Shown here in pieces: positions 7,321 through 17,977 of a DNA stretch of 64,000 nucleotides (the stretch's first letter is position 1; the number at the start of each line of letters is the position of its first letter). The notes under the pieces are model-generated. The model had not been told where the DNA came from. It made no database searches and was given only the letters and a program-made list of their open reading frames with translations. Source of the DNA: Hydrogenophaga palleronii NBRC 102513 (GTDB lineage Bacteria > Pseudomonadota > Gammaproteobacteria > Burkholderiales > Burkholderiaceae_C); contig NZ_BCTJ01000016.1 in the NCBI RefSeq assembly GCF_001571225.1, forward strand, positions 1-64,000, written 5' to 3'. The position numbers and the translations under genes were made by a program.

Positions 7321-8229
7321 CTAACGCAGGCACCAGTCTGGGGCGACGCCCTCGAACAACTCGCCCAGCCATTGGGTGAACACCCGCACCCGCCCCGACA
7401 GCTGACGGTTCTGCGGGTATAGCACCGACACCGGCAGGGGCGGCGGCGGTGCGTCGGGCAACAGCTCATGCAACTGGCCGGAGGCGAGTTCCTCCGCGAT
7501 GCGGTAAAGCGGTACCTGCACCAGGCCAAGGCCGGCCAGTGCGGCACCGGCGTACAAGTCTGCCCCCGTCACCGAGATGCTGCCCGGCAGGTTCAGTTCG
7601 GTCACCTCGCCGTTGAGCGTGAACTCCAGCGGCAGGGGCTGGCCGGTGGCGCTGGAGACGTAGTTCACTGCGCGGTGGCTGGCCAGGTCGGCCAGTGAGC
7701 GCGGCTGTCCGAACCGCGCCAGGTAGCCCGGGCTGGCGCAGGTCACCTGCCGCAGTTGTGCCACGCGGCGCGCCACCAGAGACGAGTCGCGCAACTGACC
7801 CGCGCGCAGCACGCAGTCCACGCCTTCGCGCACCAGGTCCACCAGCCGGTCGTCTTCGCCGACCTGCAGGGCCAGCTTGGGATAACGCGTGAGAAAGTCT
7901 GGCAATGCCGGCACGACAAACCGCCGCGCCAGCGTGCCTTGCAGATTCACCCGCAGCAGGCCGCTGGGCTCGGCCTGGCGAAACAGGCCGTCGGCTTCTT
8001 CGAGGTCGGCCAACAAGGCGTTGCAGCGCAGCCGATAGGCCTCGCCATCGGGCGTGAGCCGCACACTGCGGGTGGTGCGCTCCAGCAGGCGCACGCCCAG
8101 GCGCGCTTCCAGCCGCCGGATCAGATTGCTCACGGTCGCACGCGGAAGTTGCAGGTCATCCGCCGCTTGCGTGAAGCTGCCACGCTCGGCGATGCGCACG
8201 AACACCTGCATTTCCTGGAAACGGTCCAT
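7321..8229 (-). CDS. LysR-family transcription regulator
   Basis: This is a 302-residue LysR-type regulator. The N-terminal winged helix (FVRIAERGSFTQAADDLQL, then ATVSNLIRRLEARLGVRLLERTT in pieces such as VSNLIRRLEARLG) is followed by the two-lobed effector domain. The ATG at 8227-8229 begins MDRFQEMQVF, the usual family start, and a longer open frame has no support. It is divergent from a short-chain dehydrogenase across about 130 AT-richer bases, an arrangement in which LysR proteins commonly control the neighbour and themselves. The effector is unknown. Confidence 0.92.
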   Translation of the reverse strand: MDRFQEMQVFVRIAERGSFTQAADDLQLPRATVSNLIRRLEARLGVRLLERTTRSVRLTPDGEAYRLRCNALLADLEEADGLFRQAEPSGLLRVNLQGTLARRFVVPALPDFLTRYPKLALQVGEDDRLVDLVREGVDCVLRAGQLRDSSLVARRVAQLRQVTCASPGYLARFGQPRSLADLASHRAVNYVSSATGQPLPLEFTLNGEVTELNLPGSISVTGADLYAGAALAGLGLVQVPLYRIAEELASGQLHELLPDAPPPPLPVSVLYPQNRQLSGRVRVFTQWLGELFEGVAPDWCLR

Positions 8230-8357
8230 GGCACGGCTTTGATTGTTGGCTTGAACCGAATTATGTTGCTGAAAAATGGGGAATGATCTTTTTCTGACAA
8301 CGATCCATGATGCGTTGCATTCGACAACCCATCCTTTCGCCACTCAGGAGTTTGATC

Positions 8358-9125
8358 ATGACTGCCCCATCCAAAACAACCGACCAGCCCACCGTCACTT
8401 CTCGCATCGCCCTCGTCACCGGTGCCTCGCGAGGTATCGGTGCCGTCCTGGCGCGACGCCTGGCGGCCGAGGGTTGTGCCGTGGCCGTCAACTACAGCGC
8501 CAGCGCCACCGAGGCCGAGGCCCTGGTGGCGGAACTGCAAGCCACCGGTGCACGTGCGCTGGCGGTGCGCGCAGATGTTTCGCGTGCCGACGAGGTGCGC
8601 GCCATGTTTCACCGTGTCGAACAGGAACTGGGCCGACTCGACGTGCTGGTGAACAACGCCGGTGTGCTCAAGACTGTGCCGCTGGCGCAGACCAGCGACG
8701 AGTTGTACGAGCGCACCTTCAACATCAACGTGCGGGGCACCTTCAACACCTTGCGCGAGGCCGCCACGCGCTTGAACGACGGCGGGCGTATCGTCAACTT
8801 CTCCAGCAGCACGGTAGCGATGAACCTGCCGGGTTACAGCGTCTATATCGCCTCCAAGGCGGCGGTGGAGTCGCTCACGCAGGTGTTTGCCAAGGAGTTG
8901 CGTGGTCGCCAGATCACGGTGAATGCCGTGGCACCGGGGCCGGTGACCACCGCGTTGTTTTTTGAGGGGAAGACTGACGAGCAGGTCCAGGCCATGGCCA
9001 ACATGCCTCCGCTGCAACGGCTTGGTCAGCCCGAAGACATCGCTTCGGTGGTGGCCTTCCTGGTCGGCCCGTCGGGTGGCTGGGTGAATGGCCAGGTGCT
9101 GCGCGCCAACGGCGGCCTGGCCTGA
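8358..9125 (+). CDS. SDR-family oxidoreductase
   Basis: This is a 255-residue NAD(P)-dependent short-chain dehydrogenase. The cofactor motif TGASRGIG is at residues 21-28, NNAG is near 99-102, and the catalytic YxxxK is Tyr163 and Lys167. A C-terminal GGWVNGQVLRANGG segment is typical of the 3-ketoacyl-ACP reductase-like subgroup. The ATG at 8358 is preceded by AGGAG at seven bases. The substrate cannot be read from sequence. Control by the divergent LysR regulator is likely. Confidence 0.9.
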   Translation: MTAPSKTTDQPTVTSRIALVTGASRGIGAVLARRLAAEGCAVAVNYSASATEAEALVAELQATGARALAVRADVSRADEVRAMFHRVEQELGRLDVLVNNAGVLKTVPLAQTSDELYERTFNINVRGTFNTLREAATRLNDGGRIVNFSSSTVAMNLPGYSVYIASKAAVESLTQVFAKELRGRQITVNAVAPGPVTTALFFEGKTDEQVQAMANMPPLQRLGQPEDIASVVAFLVGPSGGWVNGQVLRANGGLA

Positions 9126-9146
9126 ACGAGCACAGTGCGCGGCTCT

Positions 9147-9497
9147 TCAACCGCGCCGCTGGCTGCGCTGGAAGGACTGCAGCTGGGCCTTGGACACATT
9201 GCCCTCGAACAGGGGCGTGAGGTCGCTGACGGCGGCCAGGGCGCTGGCCTCGTCGCGCTGCAGGCACAGCGCCTGCGCCAGGTCGGCGCGCAGGAACCAC
9301 AGCGCTTCGATGCTGGCGGCGTAGCGGATGCGGCTTTCGAGCTGGGGGTTGAGTTCGGCACCCCGCACGCCGAGCAGGCGCAGCATGGACTTCTGGATCA
9401 AAACCATGGCCTGCGGATCCTGCGCCGTCGGATGGGCCTCCGAGTTCGGCGTGAGGATGGACGTCAGACTGCTGAGAAAGGTTTTGACGCGTTGCAT
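9147..9497 (-). CDS. Hypothetical protein at the end of the sugar operon
   Basis: I do not recognise this 116-residue product. It begins MQRVKTFLSSLTSIL, has no signal peptide or clear membrane span, and its second half is alpha-helical and leucine/alanine rich, with a conserved-looking FLRADLAQALCL segment. It follows pgi on the same strand after a 134-base gap holding inverted repeats. A seven-bp hairpin (9527-9544) lies in its leader. It converges with the SDR gene. Confidence 0.6.
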   Translation of the reverse strand: MQRVKTFLSSLTSILTPNSEAHPTAQDPQAMVLIQKSMLRLLGVRGAELNPQLESRIRYAASIEALWFLRADLAQALCLQRDEASALAAVSDLTPLFEGNVSKAQLQSFQRSQRRG

Positions 9498-9526
9498 GCT
9501 GTCAGGATGCCTCCGTTGTCTCGTGA

Positions 9527-9544
9527 ACCTGTGAGAGCACAGGT
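9527..9544. repeat. Short hairpin in the leader of the 9147-9497 gene
   Basis: ACCTGTG, loop AGAG and CACAGGT form a perfect seven-bp stem 30 bases upstream of the start codon. It could be an operator or a leader stem-loop. Confidence 0.5.
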
Positions 9545-9575
9545 GCCTCGGTGAGCAGATCGGTTTATACCCCAT

Positions 9576-9620
9576 CCCCGTACGGGGTTGCTGCGCCGCC
9601 CGGGACCCGGGGCGGCGCAG
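9576..9620. terminator. Inverted repeats downstream of pgi
   Basis: CTGCGCCGCC (9591-9600) and GGCGGCGCAG (9611-9620) form a perfect ten-bp stem with a ten-base loop, and CCCCGTACGGGG (9576-9587) is a separate perfect 12-bp palindrome. They lie just after the pgi stop. There is no T-tract on the minus strand, so this may be a mRNA-stabilising or partial termination structure rather than a classic intrinsic terminator. Confidence 0.5.
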
Positions 9621-9631
9621 GCCGCCAGACT

Positions 9632-11215
9632 TCAGCGCGCCGCCTGCGTCTCCATCGCCTTGGCCATGGTCTTGCCCAGCTCCACGCCCCACTGGTCGAA
9701 GGCGTTGATGCGCCAGATGGCGGCCTGGGTGAACACCTTGTGTTCGTAGAGCGCGATCAGCGCGCCCAGGCGCATCGGGTCGAGGCGGTCGAGCCAGAGG
9801 ATGTGGCTCGGGATGTTGCCCTCGAAGCTGCGGTGCGGTGCCATGGCGCGTGCCTCGGCGGCACCCAGGCCGCCTTGCTGCAGCACGGCCTCGGTGTCGG
9901 CCAGCGAGCGGCCGCGCGCCATGGCCTCGGCCTGGGCGCGCAGGTTGAGGTTGACCACCTCGTGGTGCGTGGCCGCCAGCGGCAGCGGTGTGTCTTCGTT
10001 CTGCACGCCGATGAAATCCACCGGCACCGTGTGTTTGCCCTGGTGGATCAACTGGAAGTAGGCGTGCTGGCCGTCGATGCCCAGGCCGCCCCAGACGATG
10101 GGGCCGGTGTCGATGCTGACGGGCGTGCCGTCGTTGTGTGTCTGTTTGCCGTTGGACTCCATGTCCATCTGCTGCACGAAAGGCGTGAAGCGCACCAGGC
10201 GCGAGGCGTAGGGCACGATCAGGTGGCTGGGCAGGTGCAGGAAGTTGCGGTTCCAGATGCCGTTGAGCGCCAGTTGCACCGGCAGGTTCTGCGCCAGCAG
10301 CGTGGTGGCGAAGTGCTCGTCCATCTCGCGCGCGCCGGCCAGGAAGGCTCGGAAGTGTTCGGTGCCGATGGCAATCGCCAGCGGCAGGCCGAGTGCCGAC
10401 CAGACCGAGTAACGCCCACCCACCCAGTCCCAGAACAGGAAGGTGCGCTCGGGTGGATAACCCAGCTTGGCGGCCTGCGCCGGGCTGGCGGTGATGGCCA
10501 CCAGGTGCTGCGCCAGCGCGTCGGCCGGCACGCCGTGGTCGGTCAGCCAGCGTTGTGCGCTGGCGGCGTTGGTCAGGGTTTCCTGGGTGGTGAAGGTCTT
10601 GCTGGAGACGATGAACAGGGTGCGTTGCGCGTCGAGCCCGCGCAGCACGCTCCACAGCGCCCAGGCGTCGGGGTTCGACACGTAGTGCACGCGCACGCCG
10701 GGGTGCGTGAGGTGTGCCAGCGCGTCGGCCGCCATGCGCGGGCCGAGGTCGGAGCCGCCGATGCCGATGTTCACCACGTCGGTGATGGCCTCGCCGCTGT
10801 GGCCGCGCACGCTGCCGGCGCGCAAGGCCTCGGCAAAGTCGCAGATGCGCACCAACTCCTGCTGCACCGCCTTCTGCACGTCCGCCCCCCAGGGGCCGGT
10901 GTGCAGCGGGTCGCCGCGCAGCGCCACGTGCAGCACCGGGCGGTCTTCGGTGTGGTTGATGTGTTCACCGCGGAACATGGCGTCGCGCTGCGCCGCCAGG
11001 TCCGACTGTTCGGCCAGCGCCAGCAGGGCCTGCTGGATGGCGGGCGAGGTGCGTTGCCGGCTGGCGTCGAGCGTGATGCCGGCCGCGCGCACGGTCATGG
11101 CTTCGGCGCGGGCGTTGTGGTCTCCGGCCGACAGCACGTCCCGCAGGTGCGGCTGCGGGGCGTCGGCCAGGGCTTGAAGCTGGGACCAGGCGGGCAGGGT
11201 GGTGGGCAGTTTCAT
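9632..11215 (-). CDS. pgi: Glucose-6-phosphate isomerase
   Basis: This enzyme interconverts glucose 6-phosphate and fructose 6-phosphate in the cytoplasm. The 527-residue length is within the family range. Visible signatures are the NIGIGGSDLGPRM phosphate-binding region, SSKTFTTQET, the GGRYSVWSALGLP family signature and the FDQWGVELGK signature near the C-terminus. It is the last enzyme gene of the zwf-pgl-edd-eda-pgi cluster, 41 bases after eda. In this setting it can recycle fructose 6-phosphate made by gluconeogenesis or the pentose phosphate pathway back into the Entner-Doudoroff route. Confidence 0.97.
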   Translation of the reverse strand: MKLPTTLPAWSQLQALADAPQPHLRDVLSAGDHNARAEAMTVRAAGITLDASRQRTSPAIQQALLALAEQSDLAAQRDAMFRGEHINHTEDRPVLHVALRGDPLHTGPWGADVQKAVQQELVRICDFAEALRAGSVRGHSGEAITDVVNIGIGGSDLGPRMAADALAHLTHPGVRVHYVSNPDAWALWSVLRGLDAQRTLFIVSSKTFTTQETLTNAASAQRWLTDHGVPADALAQHLVAITASPAQAAKLGYPPERTFLFWDWVGGRYSVWSALGLPLAIAIGTEHFRAFLAGAREMDEHFATTLLAQNLPVQLALNGIWNRNFLHLPSHLIVPYASRLVRFTPFVQQMDMESNGKQTHNDGTPVSIDTGPIVWGGLGIDGQHAYFQLIHQGKHTVPVDFIGVQNEDTPLPLAATHHEVVNLNLRAQAEAMARGRSLADTEAVLQQGGLGAAEARAMAPHRSFEGNIPSHILWLDRLDPMRLGALIALYEHKVFTQAAIWRINAFDQWGVELGKTMAKAMETQAAR

Positions 11216-11256
11216 GGGGCAGAGGCGAACGTCTCGAAAGGAACTTGAAAAAGGAA

Positions 11257-11904
11257 TCAGGCGTTGGCGGTGGTGAGCGCGGTGGCGGTGCGCGCCAGTT
11301 GTGTGATTCTGGCCCAGTCGCCCTGGGCCAGGGCGTCGGCCGGCGTCAGCCAGGAGCCCCCCACCATGGCCACGTTGGGCAGAGCGAGGAAGTCACGCAG
11401 GTTGTCGGGGCTCACGCCGCCGGTGGGGCAGAAGCGCGCGTCGGGCAGCGGTGCGCCGAGCGCCTTGAGCATGCCGATGCCGCCGGCCTGGGTGGCGGGG
11501 AACAGCTTCATGAGCGTGAAGCCGTGGTCGCGTGCGCGCATCACTTCGCTGGGGGTCATCACGCCAGGGATGAAGGGCAGGTGGGCGCTGCGCACCGCGT
11601 CCACCAGCGCGTCGGTGCAGCCGGGTGAGAGCGCGAACGTGGCGCCGGCATCGATCACCAGCCGGACCTCTGCCGCCCGGGTGACGGTGCCGGCGCCCAG
11701 GTGCATCTCGGGCACGGCGCGGGCCACCGCTTCGATGGCCTGCAGCGCGACGTCGGAGCGCAGGGTGATCTCCATGACGTCGATGCCGCCTTCGAGCAGC
11801 GCATGGGCCAGCGGCACGGCATGGGCCGCGTCGCCGAGCACGATCACGGGCACGACGCGGGAGGTGAACGCGGGACGGGTGAAGCAGGTGGTGTTGGAGG
11901 TCAT
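11257..11904 (-). CDS. eda: KDPG aldolase (2-keto-3-deoxy-6-phosphogluconate aldolase)
   Basis: This aldolase splits KDPG into pyruvate and glyceraldehyde 3-phosphate, the last step of the Entner-Doudoroff pathway. The 215-residue product has the family landmarks [21 protein letters not shown] and the Schiff-base lysine in LMKLFPA, followed by [11 protein letters not shown]. It begins ten bases after the edd stop codon, so the two are almost certainly co-translated from one mRNA. Confidence 0.96.
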   Translation of the reverse strand: MTSNTTCFTRPAFTSRVVPVIVLGDAAHAVPLAHALLEGGIDVMEITLRSDVALQAIEAVARAVPEMHLGAGTVTRAAEVRLVIDAGATFALSPGCTDALVDAVRSAHLPFIPGVMTPSEVMRARDHGFTLMKLFPATQAGGIGMLKALGAPLPDARFCPTGGVSPDNLRDFLALPNVAMVGGSWLTPADALAQGDWARITQLARTATALTTANA

Positions 11905-11914
11905 GTTTCAGGCT

Positions 11915-13795
<1,881 letters not shown>

Positions 13796-13825
13796 GGGGC
13801 TGTCCTTTTTGAGAGAGCACCGCGA

Positions 13826-13867
13826 CACCGGTGGGGCCGGTGCGCGGGGGTGGCCGCCCGGGGCGGC
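13826..13867. repeat. Two hairpins between pgl and edd
   Basis: CACCGG-TGGGG-CCGGTG (13826-13842) and GCCGCC-CGG-GGCGGC (13853-13867) are perfect short stems in the 103-base gap between pgl and edd. They could be processing or attenuation sites within the operon. No T-tract follows on the minus strand. Confidence 0.45.
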
Positions 13868-13898
13868 ATCGGCGGCAGGCCAGCGCGGGTGGCGCGGC

Positions 13899-14642
13899 TC
13901 ATGCCAGCCAGACGCTCACCGGCGTCTGGTGCTGGTTCAGCACCAGCGAGACCGGCAGGCTTTCGTCGGCGCTGCGGCTGGCCTGCTGGTACACGGCGAG
14001 TTTGGTGGCGCCCGCGATCGACAACGCGAGTTCGCGCGACGCCAGCAGCGCGGGCAGGGTGAGGGTGAGGCGTGCGTGCGGCGCGTTGGACGCCGCGCCC
14101 GGCCGCAGCCAGGTGATAGGGCCGGACGCGCTGAGCGCACGTTGCAGGCCCGTGGCACCGGGGAAGATGGAGGCGGTGTGGCCGTCTTCGCCCATGCCGA
14201 GCACCGCCACGTCGATCGGCCAGGGGTGGGCCGCGAGGCGCTGGTTGGCCTGGTCGGCGAGCCGTTGCAGCGCGTCGTCATCGGGGGCTGGCGGCACCTG
14301 GTCAAAAAACGCCACGAAACTCGCTGCTTGCGCGGCGTCCTGCAGCAAGTGCGAGCGCACCAGCCGGGTGTTGCTGTCGGCGTGGTCGTGCGGCACGCAG
14401 CGCTCGTCCACCAGCAGCACGCTCACCCGGGCCCAGTCCAGCGGCTGCACACGCAACTGCTCGAACAGGGCAATGGGCGATTTGCCACCCGAGACCGCCA
14501 GCACCGCATGGCCCCGCGACTCGATGGCCTGGCGCAGGTGCTGCGCGATGTGCTGCGCCAGCCGTTGGGCCAGGTCTTGTGCGTGTTCGGTGGCGACCAC
14601 CTGCGGGTGGCTCGGCGGCATCGGGCTGGAGGTGTGTGCCAT
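13899..14642 (-). CDS. pgl: 6-Phosphogluconolactonase
   Basis: This enzyme hydrolyses 6-phosphogluconolactone made by Zwf to 6-phosphogluconate. The 247 residues show the DevB/SOL-type fold with [14 protein letters not shown] near residue 50, the [17 protein letters not shown] segment and [14 protein letters not shown] near residue 150. The start codon lies four bases after the zwf stop, so translation is probably coupled. Confidence 0.94.
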   Translation of the reverse strand: MAHTSSPMPPSHPQVVATEHAQDLAQRLAQHIAQHLRQAIESRGHAVLAVSGGKSPIALFEQLRVQPLDWARVSVLLVDERCVPHDHADSNTRLVRSHLLQDAAQAASFVAFFDQVPPAPDDDALQRLADQANQRLAAHPWPIDVAVLGMGEDGHTASIFPGATGLQRALSASGPITWLRPGAASNAPHARLTLTLPALLASRELALSIAGATKLAVYQQASRSADESLPVSLVLNQHQTPVSVWLA

Positions 14643-14646
14643 GGCC

Positions 14647-16122
14647 TCAGGCCTCCTCGGCCCAGGCCGAACCTTCGCGCGCCATCAGCGCCGACGAAGC
14701 GGCCGGGCCCCAGCTGCCGGCGGTGTAGGCGCGGGGCTTCTCGTTCAGGTTGCCCCAGGCATCGAGGATGGGTTCGACCCAGCTCCACGCGGCTTCCAGT
14801 TCGTCGCGGCGCATGAAGTGCGTGAGGCGGCCCTTGATCACGTCCATCAGCAGGCGCTCGTAGGCTTCGGCGCGGCGCACGCTGAAGGCGGATTCGAGAT
14901 CCAGGTCCAGGCTCACCGGACGCAGGCGCATGCCGCTGCCGGGTTCCTTGGCCATCATCTGCAACTGCACATGCTCTTCGGGCTGCAGGCGGATCATCAG
15001 GCGGTTGACCGGCTGGCGCGGCGCGTCGGGGAAGATGGTGTAGGGCACGTCGGCGAATTCGATGACGATTTCCGAGCGCCGCTCGGCCATGCGTTTGCCG
15101 GTGCGCAGGAAGATCGGCACGTTGGCCCAGCGCCAGTTGTTGATGTGGGCACGCAGGGCGACGAAGGTTTCGGTCGTGCTGTCGGCCGGCACGTTGGCCT
15201 CCTGGTGGTAACCCACGGCCTTGTCGCCGTTGGACGCGCCGGCGGTGTACTGGCCGCGCACGGTGTCGCGCGCCACGTCGGCCACGGTCATGGGCCGCAG
15301 CGAGCGCAGCACCTTGAGTTTTTCGTCGCGCACCGCGTCGGGGTCGAGCGAGACCGGCGGCTCCATCGCCACGATGCACAGCAGCTGCAGCAGGTGGTTC
15401 TGCACCATGTCGCGCATGGCGCCGGTGCCGTCGTAGAAACCGGCACGGCTGCCCACGCCGACCGCTTCGGCCACCGTGATCTGCACGCTCTTGATGTAGG
15501 GGCTGCGCCAGAGCGGTTCGAAGATGGTGTTGCCGAAGCGCAGCACCATCATGTTCTGCACCGTTTCCTTGCCCAGGTAGTGGTCGATGCGGAAGGTTTG
15601 TGGTTCGGTGAAGTAACGCCCCACCTCGTCGTTGATGGCGCGCGCCGAGGCGAGGTCGTGGCCGAGGGGCTTTTCCAGCACCACGCGCGAGCGTTCGTCG
15701 ATCAGGCCGGCGCCGTGCAGGTTGCCGCAGATGGCGGTGAACAGCGTGGGCGCGGTGGCGAGGTAATACACGCGGTCGGAGCCGGGCTGCAGCGCCTGGC
15801 CCAGGGCGGTGAAGTCGTTGGCCTGCGTGGCGTCGAGGCAGACATAACCCAGCCGGTCCAGGAAGCCCTTCCAGGCGGCGTCGTCTAGGGCCTTGGGGTC
15901 GATGAAACCGCGCACCTTGTCGTCGACGAACTGGGTGAAGGCGGCGCGGTCCCAGGCCTGGCGGCCGAGCGCGTGGATGCGGGTGGATTCGGGCAGCGTG
16001 TGGTGCAGGTGCGCCATGTAGAGCGCGGGCAGCAGCTTGCGGACCGAGAGGTCCCCGGCGCCGCCAAAGATCACCATATCGAGCGGCGCGGCAGGGGCTT
16101 GGGTGGGTTGGGGTGCGGCCAT
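14647..16122 (-). CDS. zwf: Glucose-6-phosphate 1-dehydrogenase
   Basis: This enzyme oxidises glucose 6-phosphate with NADP or NAD, the entry step to the Entner-Doudoroff and pentose phosphate routes. The 491-residue product has the dinucleotide motif GGAGDLSVRKLLPALY near the N-terminus, the active-site signature RIDHYLGKE, and the downstream LRFGNTIFEPLW segment. It is the first gene of the zwf-pgl-edd-eda-pgi unit. Two HexR-like palindromes lie directly upstream, one of them in the ribosome-binding region, so repression relieved by KDPG is the likely control (inference). Confidence 0.96.
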   Translation of the reverse strand: MAAPQPTQAPAAPLDMVIFGGAGDLSVRKLLPALYMAHLHHTLPESTRIHALGRQAWDRAAFTQFVDDKVRGFIDPKALDDAAWKGFLDRLGYVCLDATQANDFTALGQALQPGSDRVYYLATAPTLFTAICGNLHGAGLIDERSRVVLEKPLGHDLASARAINDEVGRYFTEPQTFRIDHYLGKETVQNMMVLRFGNTIFEPLWRSPYIKSVQITVAEAVGVGSRAGFYDGTGAMRDMVQNHLLQLLCIVAMEPPVSLDPDAVRDEKLKVLRSLRPMTVADVARDTVRGQYTAGASNGDKAVGYHQEANVPADSTTETFVALRAHINNWRWANVPIFLRTGKRMAERRSEIVIEFADVPYTIFPDAPRQPVNRLMIRLQPEEHVQLQMMAKEPGSGMRLRPVSLDLDLESAFSVRRAEAYERLLMDVIKGRLTHFMRRDELEAAWSWVEPILDAWGNLNEKPRAYTAGSWGPAASSALMAREGSAWAEEA

Positions 16123-16125
16123 GTC

Positions 16126-16140
16126 TCTAATTTAGTTACT
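16126..16140. promoter_or_regulatory. HexR-like box, proximal to zwf
   Basis: On the minus strand this reads AGTAACTAAATTAGA, matching 12 of 15 positions of the HexR consensus TGTAATTAAATTACA as I know it from gammaproteobacteria. It ends three bases before the zwf ATG. Confidence 0.45.
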
Positions 16141-16159
16141 TCGAGGCTGGTGATTCTAA

Positions 16160-16174
16160 TGTAATCAAGTTACA
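16160..16174. promoter_or_regulatory. HexR-like box, distal to zwf
   Basis: TGTAATCAAGTTACA has perfect TGTAA/TTACA arms, extendable by one pair, and fits the HexR consensus. It overlaps the putative minus-strand -10 element TAGAAT (16153-16158) on the upstream side and lies 34 bp from the proximal box. No hexR gene is in the window. Confidence 0.55.
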
Positions 16175-16190
16175 TGACGGAGGCTTCCTG

Positions 16191-16212
16191 GCCGGTTTTT
16201 CCGGCTTTTTTT
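16191..16212 (+). terminator. Intrinsic terminator on the plus strand with no upstream plus-strand gene
   Basis: GCCGG, loop TTTTT, CCGGC and a run of seven T (16206-16212) make a compact intrinsic terminator. Transcription must run rightward, but the genes on both sides run leftward, so the transcript it ends is unexplained. Bases 16213-16340 hold no visible gene. Confidence 0.65.
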
Positions 16213-16340
16213 GTGCGGCCATGCCAGACCTTACCCCGACGGGCTGCGGCATGCACGCTCAAAGCCGGATGACACGGCAAGCGCCTGAGCCTGCGCCGGC
16301 GTTCGGTGCAGATGGCGGGTACCGGCCTGGCGCCGTGCGC

Positions 16341-17000
16341 TCAGCCGGCCGGGCCGGCCTGCAGGCCGTTCGCCGTGAGGTGCAGCACGCGCTGCGCGCG
16401 GGCCGCGGCGGTGGCCGAGTGCGTCACCAGCACCAGCGCCGCGCCGCTGTCGGCCGCCTGCTGCTGCAGCACGTCCATCACCTGGGCGGCGGTGCGCGGG
16501 TCGAGGTTGCCGGTGGGCTCGTCGGCCAGCAGCAGGCCGGGGCGGTGCACCAGCGCGCGCGCAATCGCCACCCGCTGCAACTGCCCGCCAGACAGCTCGG
16601 CCGGCAGGCGCGCACCGAGCGCACCCAGGCCCACCGCCTCCAGCATGGCCTGCACGCGCGCGGCATCGGGGCGGCCGAGCAGCAGCAAAGGCAGGCCCAC
16701 GTTCTGCGCGATGTCGAGGTGCGGCAGCACGTGGAAGGCCTGGAACACGAAGCCCAGGTGTTCGCGCCGCCAGTGCGCGCGCTGCGTGTCGTCCAGGCCG
16801 TTCAGGTCGGTGCCGTTGTGCGTGATCGTGCCCTCGCTCCAGTCGTCGAGTGCGGCCAGGCAGTTGAGCAGGCTGGACTTGCCGACGCCCGACTCGCCCA
16901 CGATGGCCACGAACTCGCCGGGCTCCACGCGCAGGCTCACGCCGCTGAACACCACGGTGTCGCCGTAACGTTTGCCCAGGCCTTCGACGCGCAGGCTCAT
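16341..17000 (-). CDS. ABC transporter ATP-binding protein, LolD/MacB type
   Basis: This is a 219-residue ABC ATPase. Walker A is GESGVGKSS (residues about 35-43), the Q-loop is in [17 protein letters not shown], the ABC signature is [15 protein letters not shown], and Walker B is [12 protein letters not shown]. The last motif with its GNLD ending is typical of the LolD/MacB/FtsE-like export branch. Its ATG overlaps the miaA stop (ATGA). No permease partner lies in the window, so its cargo is unknown. It is the last gene of an MFS-miaA-ABC coupled unit. Confidence 0.9.
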   Translation of the reverse strand: MSLRVEGLGKRYGDTVVFSGVSLRVEPGEFVAIVGESGVGKSSLLNCLAALDDWSEGTITHNGTDLNGLDDTQRAHWRREHLGFVFQAFHVLPHLDIAQNVGLPLLLLGRPDAARVQAMLEAVGLGALGARLPAELSGGQLQRVAIARALVHRPGLLLADEPTGNLDPRTAAQVMDVLQQQAADSGAALVLVTHSATAAARAQRVLHLTANGLQAGPAG

Positions 17001-17977
17001 GGCGGCGGGCCCAGTTGCGCCTGCACCGCCTGCAGCACCTGGTCCAGCGCGTCGGGCGCGTCACAGGCGATCACGCGGCGCTGCGGCATGGAGCGCAGCC
17101 AGGTGAGCTGGCGTTTGCCGAGCTGGCGCGTGGCGAAGATGCCGAGGTCGCGCAGCTCCGCGACTTGCTCGGGCGAGAGCGTGTCGCCGTGGCGGTCGAA
17201 CATGTCCCAGGCCTGGCGGTAGCCCACGCAGCGCATCGACGGCAGGTCGGTGGAGAGGTCACCACGCGCGCGCAGGCTGCGCACCTCGTCGAGGAAACCG
17301 CTGGCGAGCATGGTGTCGAAGCGCTGGGCGATGCGCGCATGCAGCCAGGCGCGGTCTGCCGGTTCGAGCGAGATCAGCTGCTCGGGCGCAAGCGGGCTGT
17401 CGGGGTTGTGGGTGCGCCCGGTCTGGAAGCTGGAGATCGGCCGGCCCGACACCGCGTAGACCTCCAGCGCGCGCTGGATGCGTTGTGCGTCGCCGGGTGG
17501 CAGGCGGGCGGCGGTGACCGGGTCCACCCGGGCCAGTTCGGCGTGCAGCGCCGGCCAGCCGTGTTCGCGCGCCTGCGCCTCCAGCCGTTCGCGCACCGCC
17601 GCGTCGGCCGGCGGAATGTCGTCCAGGCCGACCAGCAGCGCCTTGAAGTACAGCATGGTGCCGCCCACCAGCAGCGCGGTGCGGCCGCGCGCGGCGATCT
17701 CGCCCACCAGGCGCGTGGTGTCGCGCACGAAGTCGGCCGCGCTGTAGCTCTGCAGCGGGTCGAGGATGTCGATCAGGTGGTGCGGCACCTGGGCGCGTTC
17801 GGCCACGCTGGGCTTGGCGCTGCCGATGTCCATGCCGCGGTAGACCAGGGCCGAGTCGACGCTGACGATCTCCACCGGCCAGCGTTGCGCAATCGCCAGC
17901 GAGGCCGCGCTCTTGCCACTTGCCGTGGGGCCGGCCAGCGCGATGCAGCGGGCGGTGGTGTTGGGTGTGCTGCTCAC
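16997..17977 (-). CDS. miaA: tRNA dimethylallyltransferase
   Basis: MiaA adds an isopentenyl group to A37 of tRNAs that read codons starting with U. The 326-residue protein has the P-loop [15 protein letters not shown] near the N-terminus, the [17 protein letters not shown] and [10 protein letters not shown] motifs, [13 protein letters not shown], and CVGYRQAWD near the C-terminus. The start is a GTG at 17977 that overlaps the TGA of the upstream MFS gene (GTGA), and this fixes the start well. Its own stop overlaps the ABC gene start, so the three genes are translationally chained. In many proteobacteria miaA lies by mutL or hfq; here mutL is 14 kb away. Confidence 0.95.
   Translation of the reverse strand: MSSTPNTTARCIALAGPTASGKSAASLAIAQRWPVEIVSVDSALVYRGMDIGSAKPSVAERAQVPHHLIDILDPLQSYSAADFVRDTTRLVGEIAARGRTALLVGGTMLYFKALLVGLDDIPPADAAVRERLEAQAREHGWPALHAELARVDPVTAARLPPGDAQRIQRALEVYAVSGRPISSFQTGRTHNPDSPLAPEQLISLEPADRAWLHARIAQRFDTMLASGFLDEVRSLRARGDLSTDLPSMRCVGYRQAWDMFDRHGDTLSPEQVAELRDLGIFATRQLGKRQLTWLRSMPQRRVIACDAPDALDQVLQAVQAQLGPPP

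Noticed and set aside
8345-8360. Likeness of the SDR start region to the 5' end of 16S rRNA (GAGTTTGATCATG)
   Set aside because: The match stops after about 13 bases and is immediately followed by SDR coding sequence. It arises from an AGGAG ribosome site and a start codon, not from an rRNA fragment.
13831-15888. Long plus-strand open frame (about 685 codons) opposite pgl and zwf
   Set aside because: It is antisense to two clearly conserved enzymes. Its product is rich in His, Arg, Ala and Gly, as expected from the complement of GC-rich coding DNA, and shows no domain.
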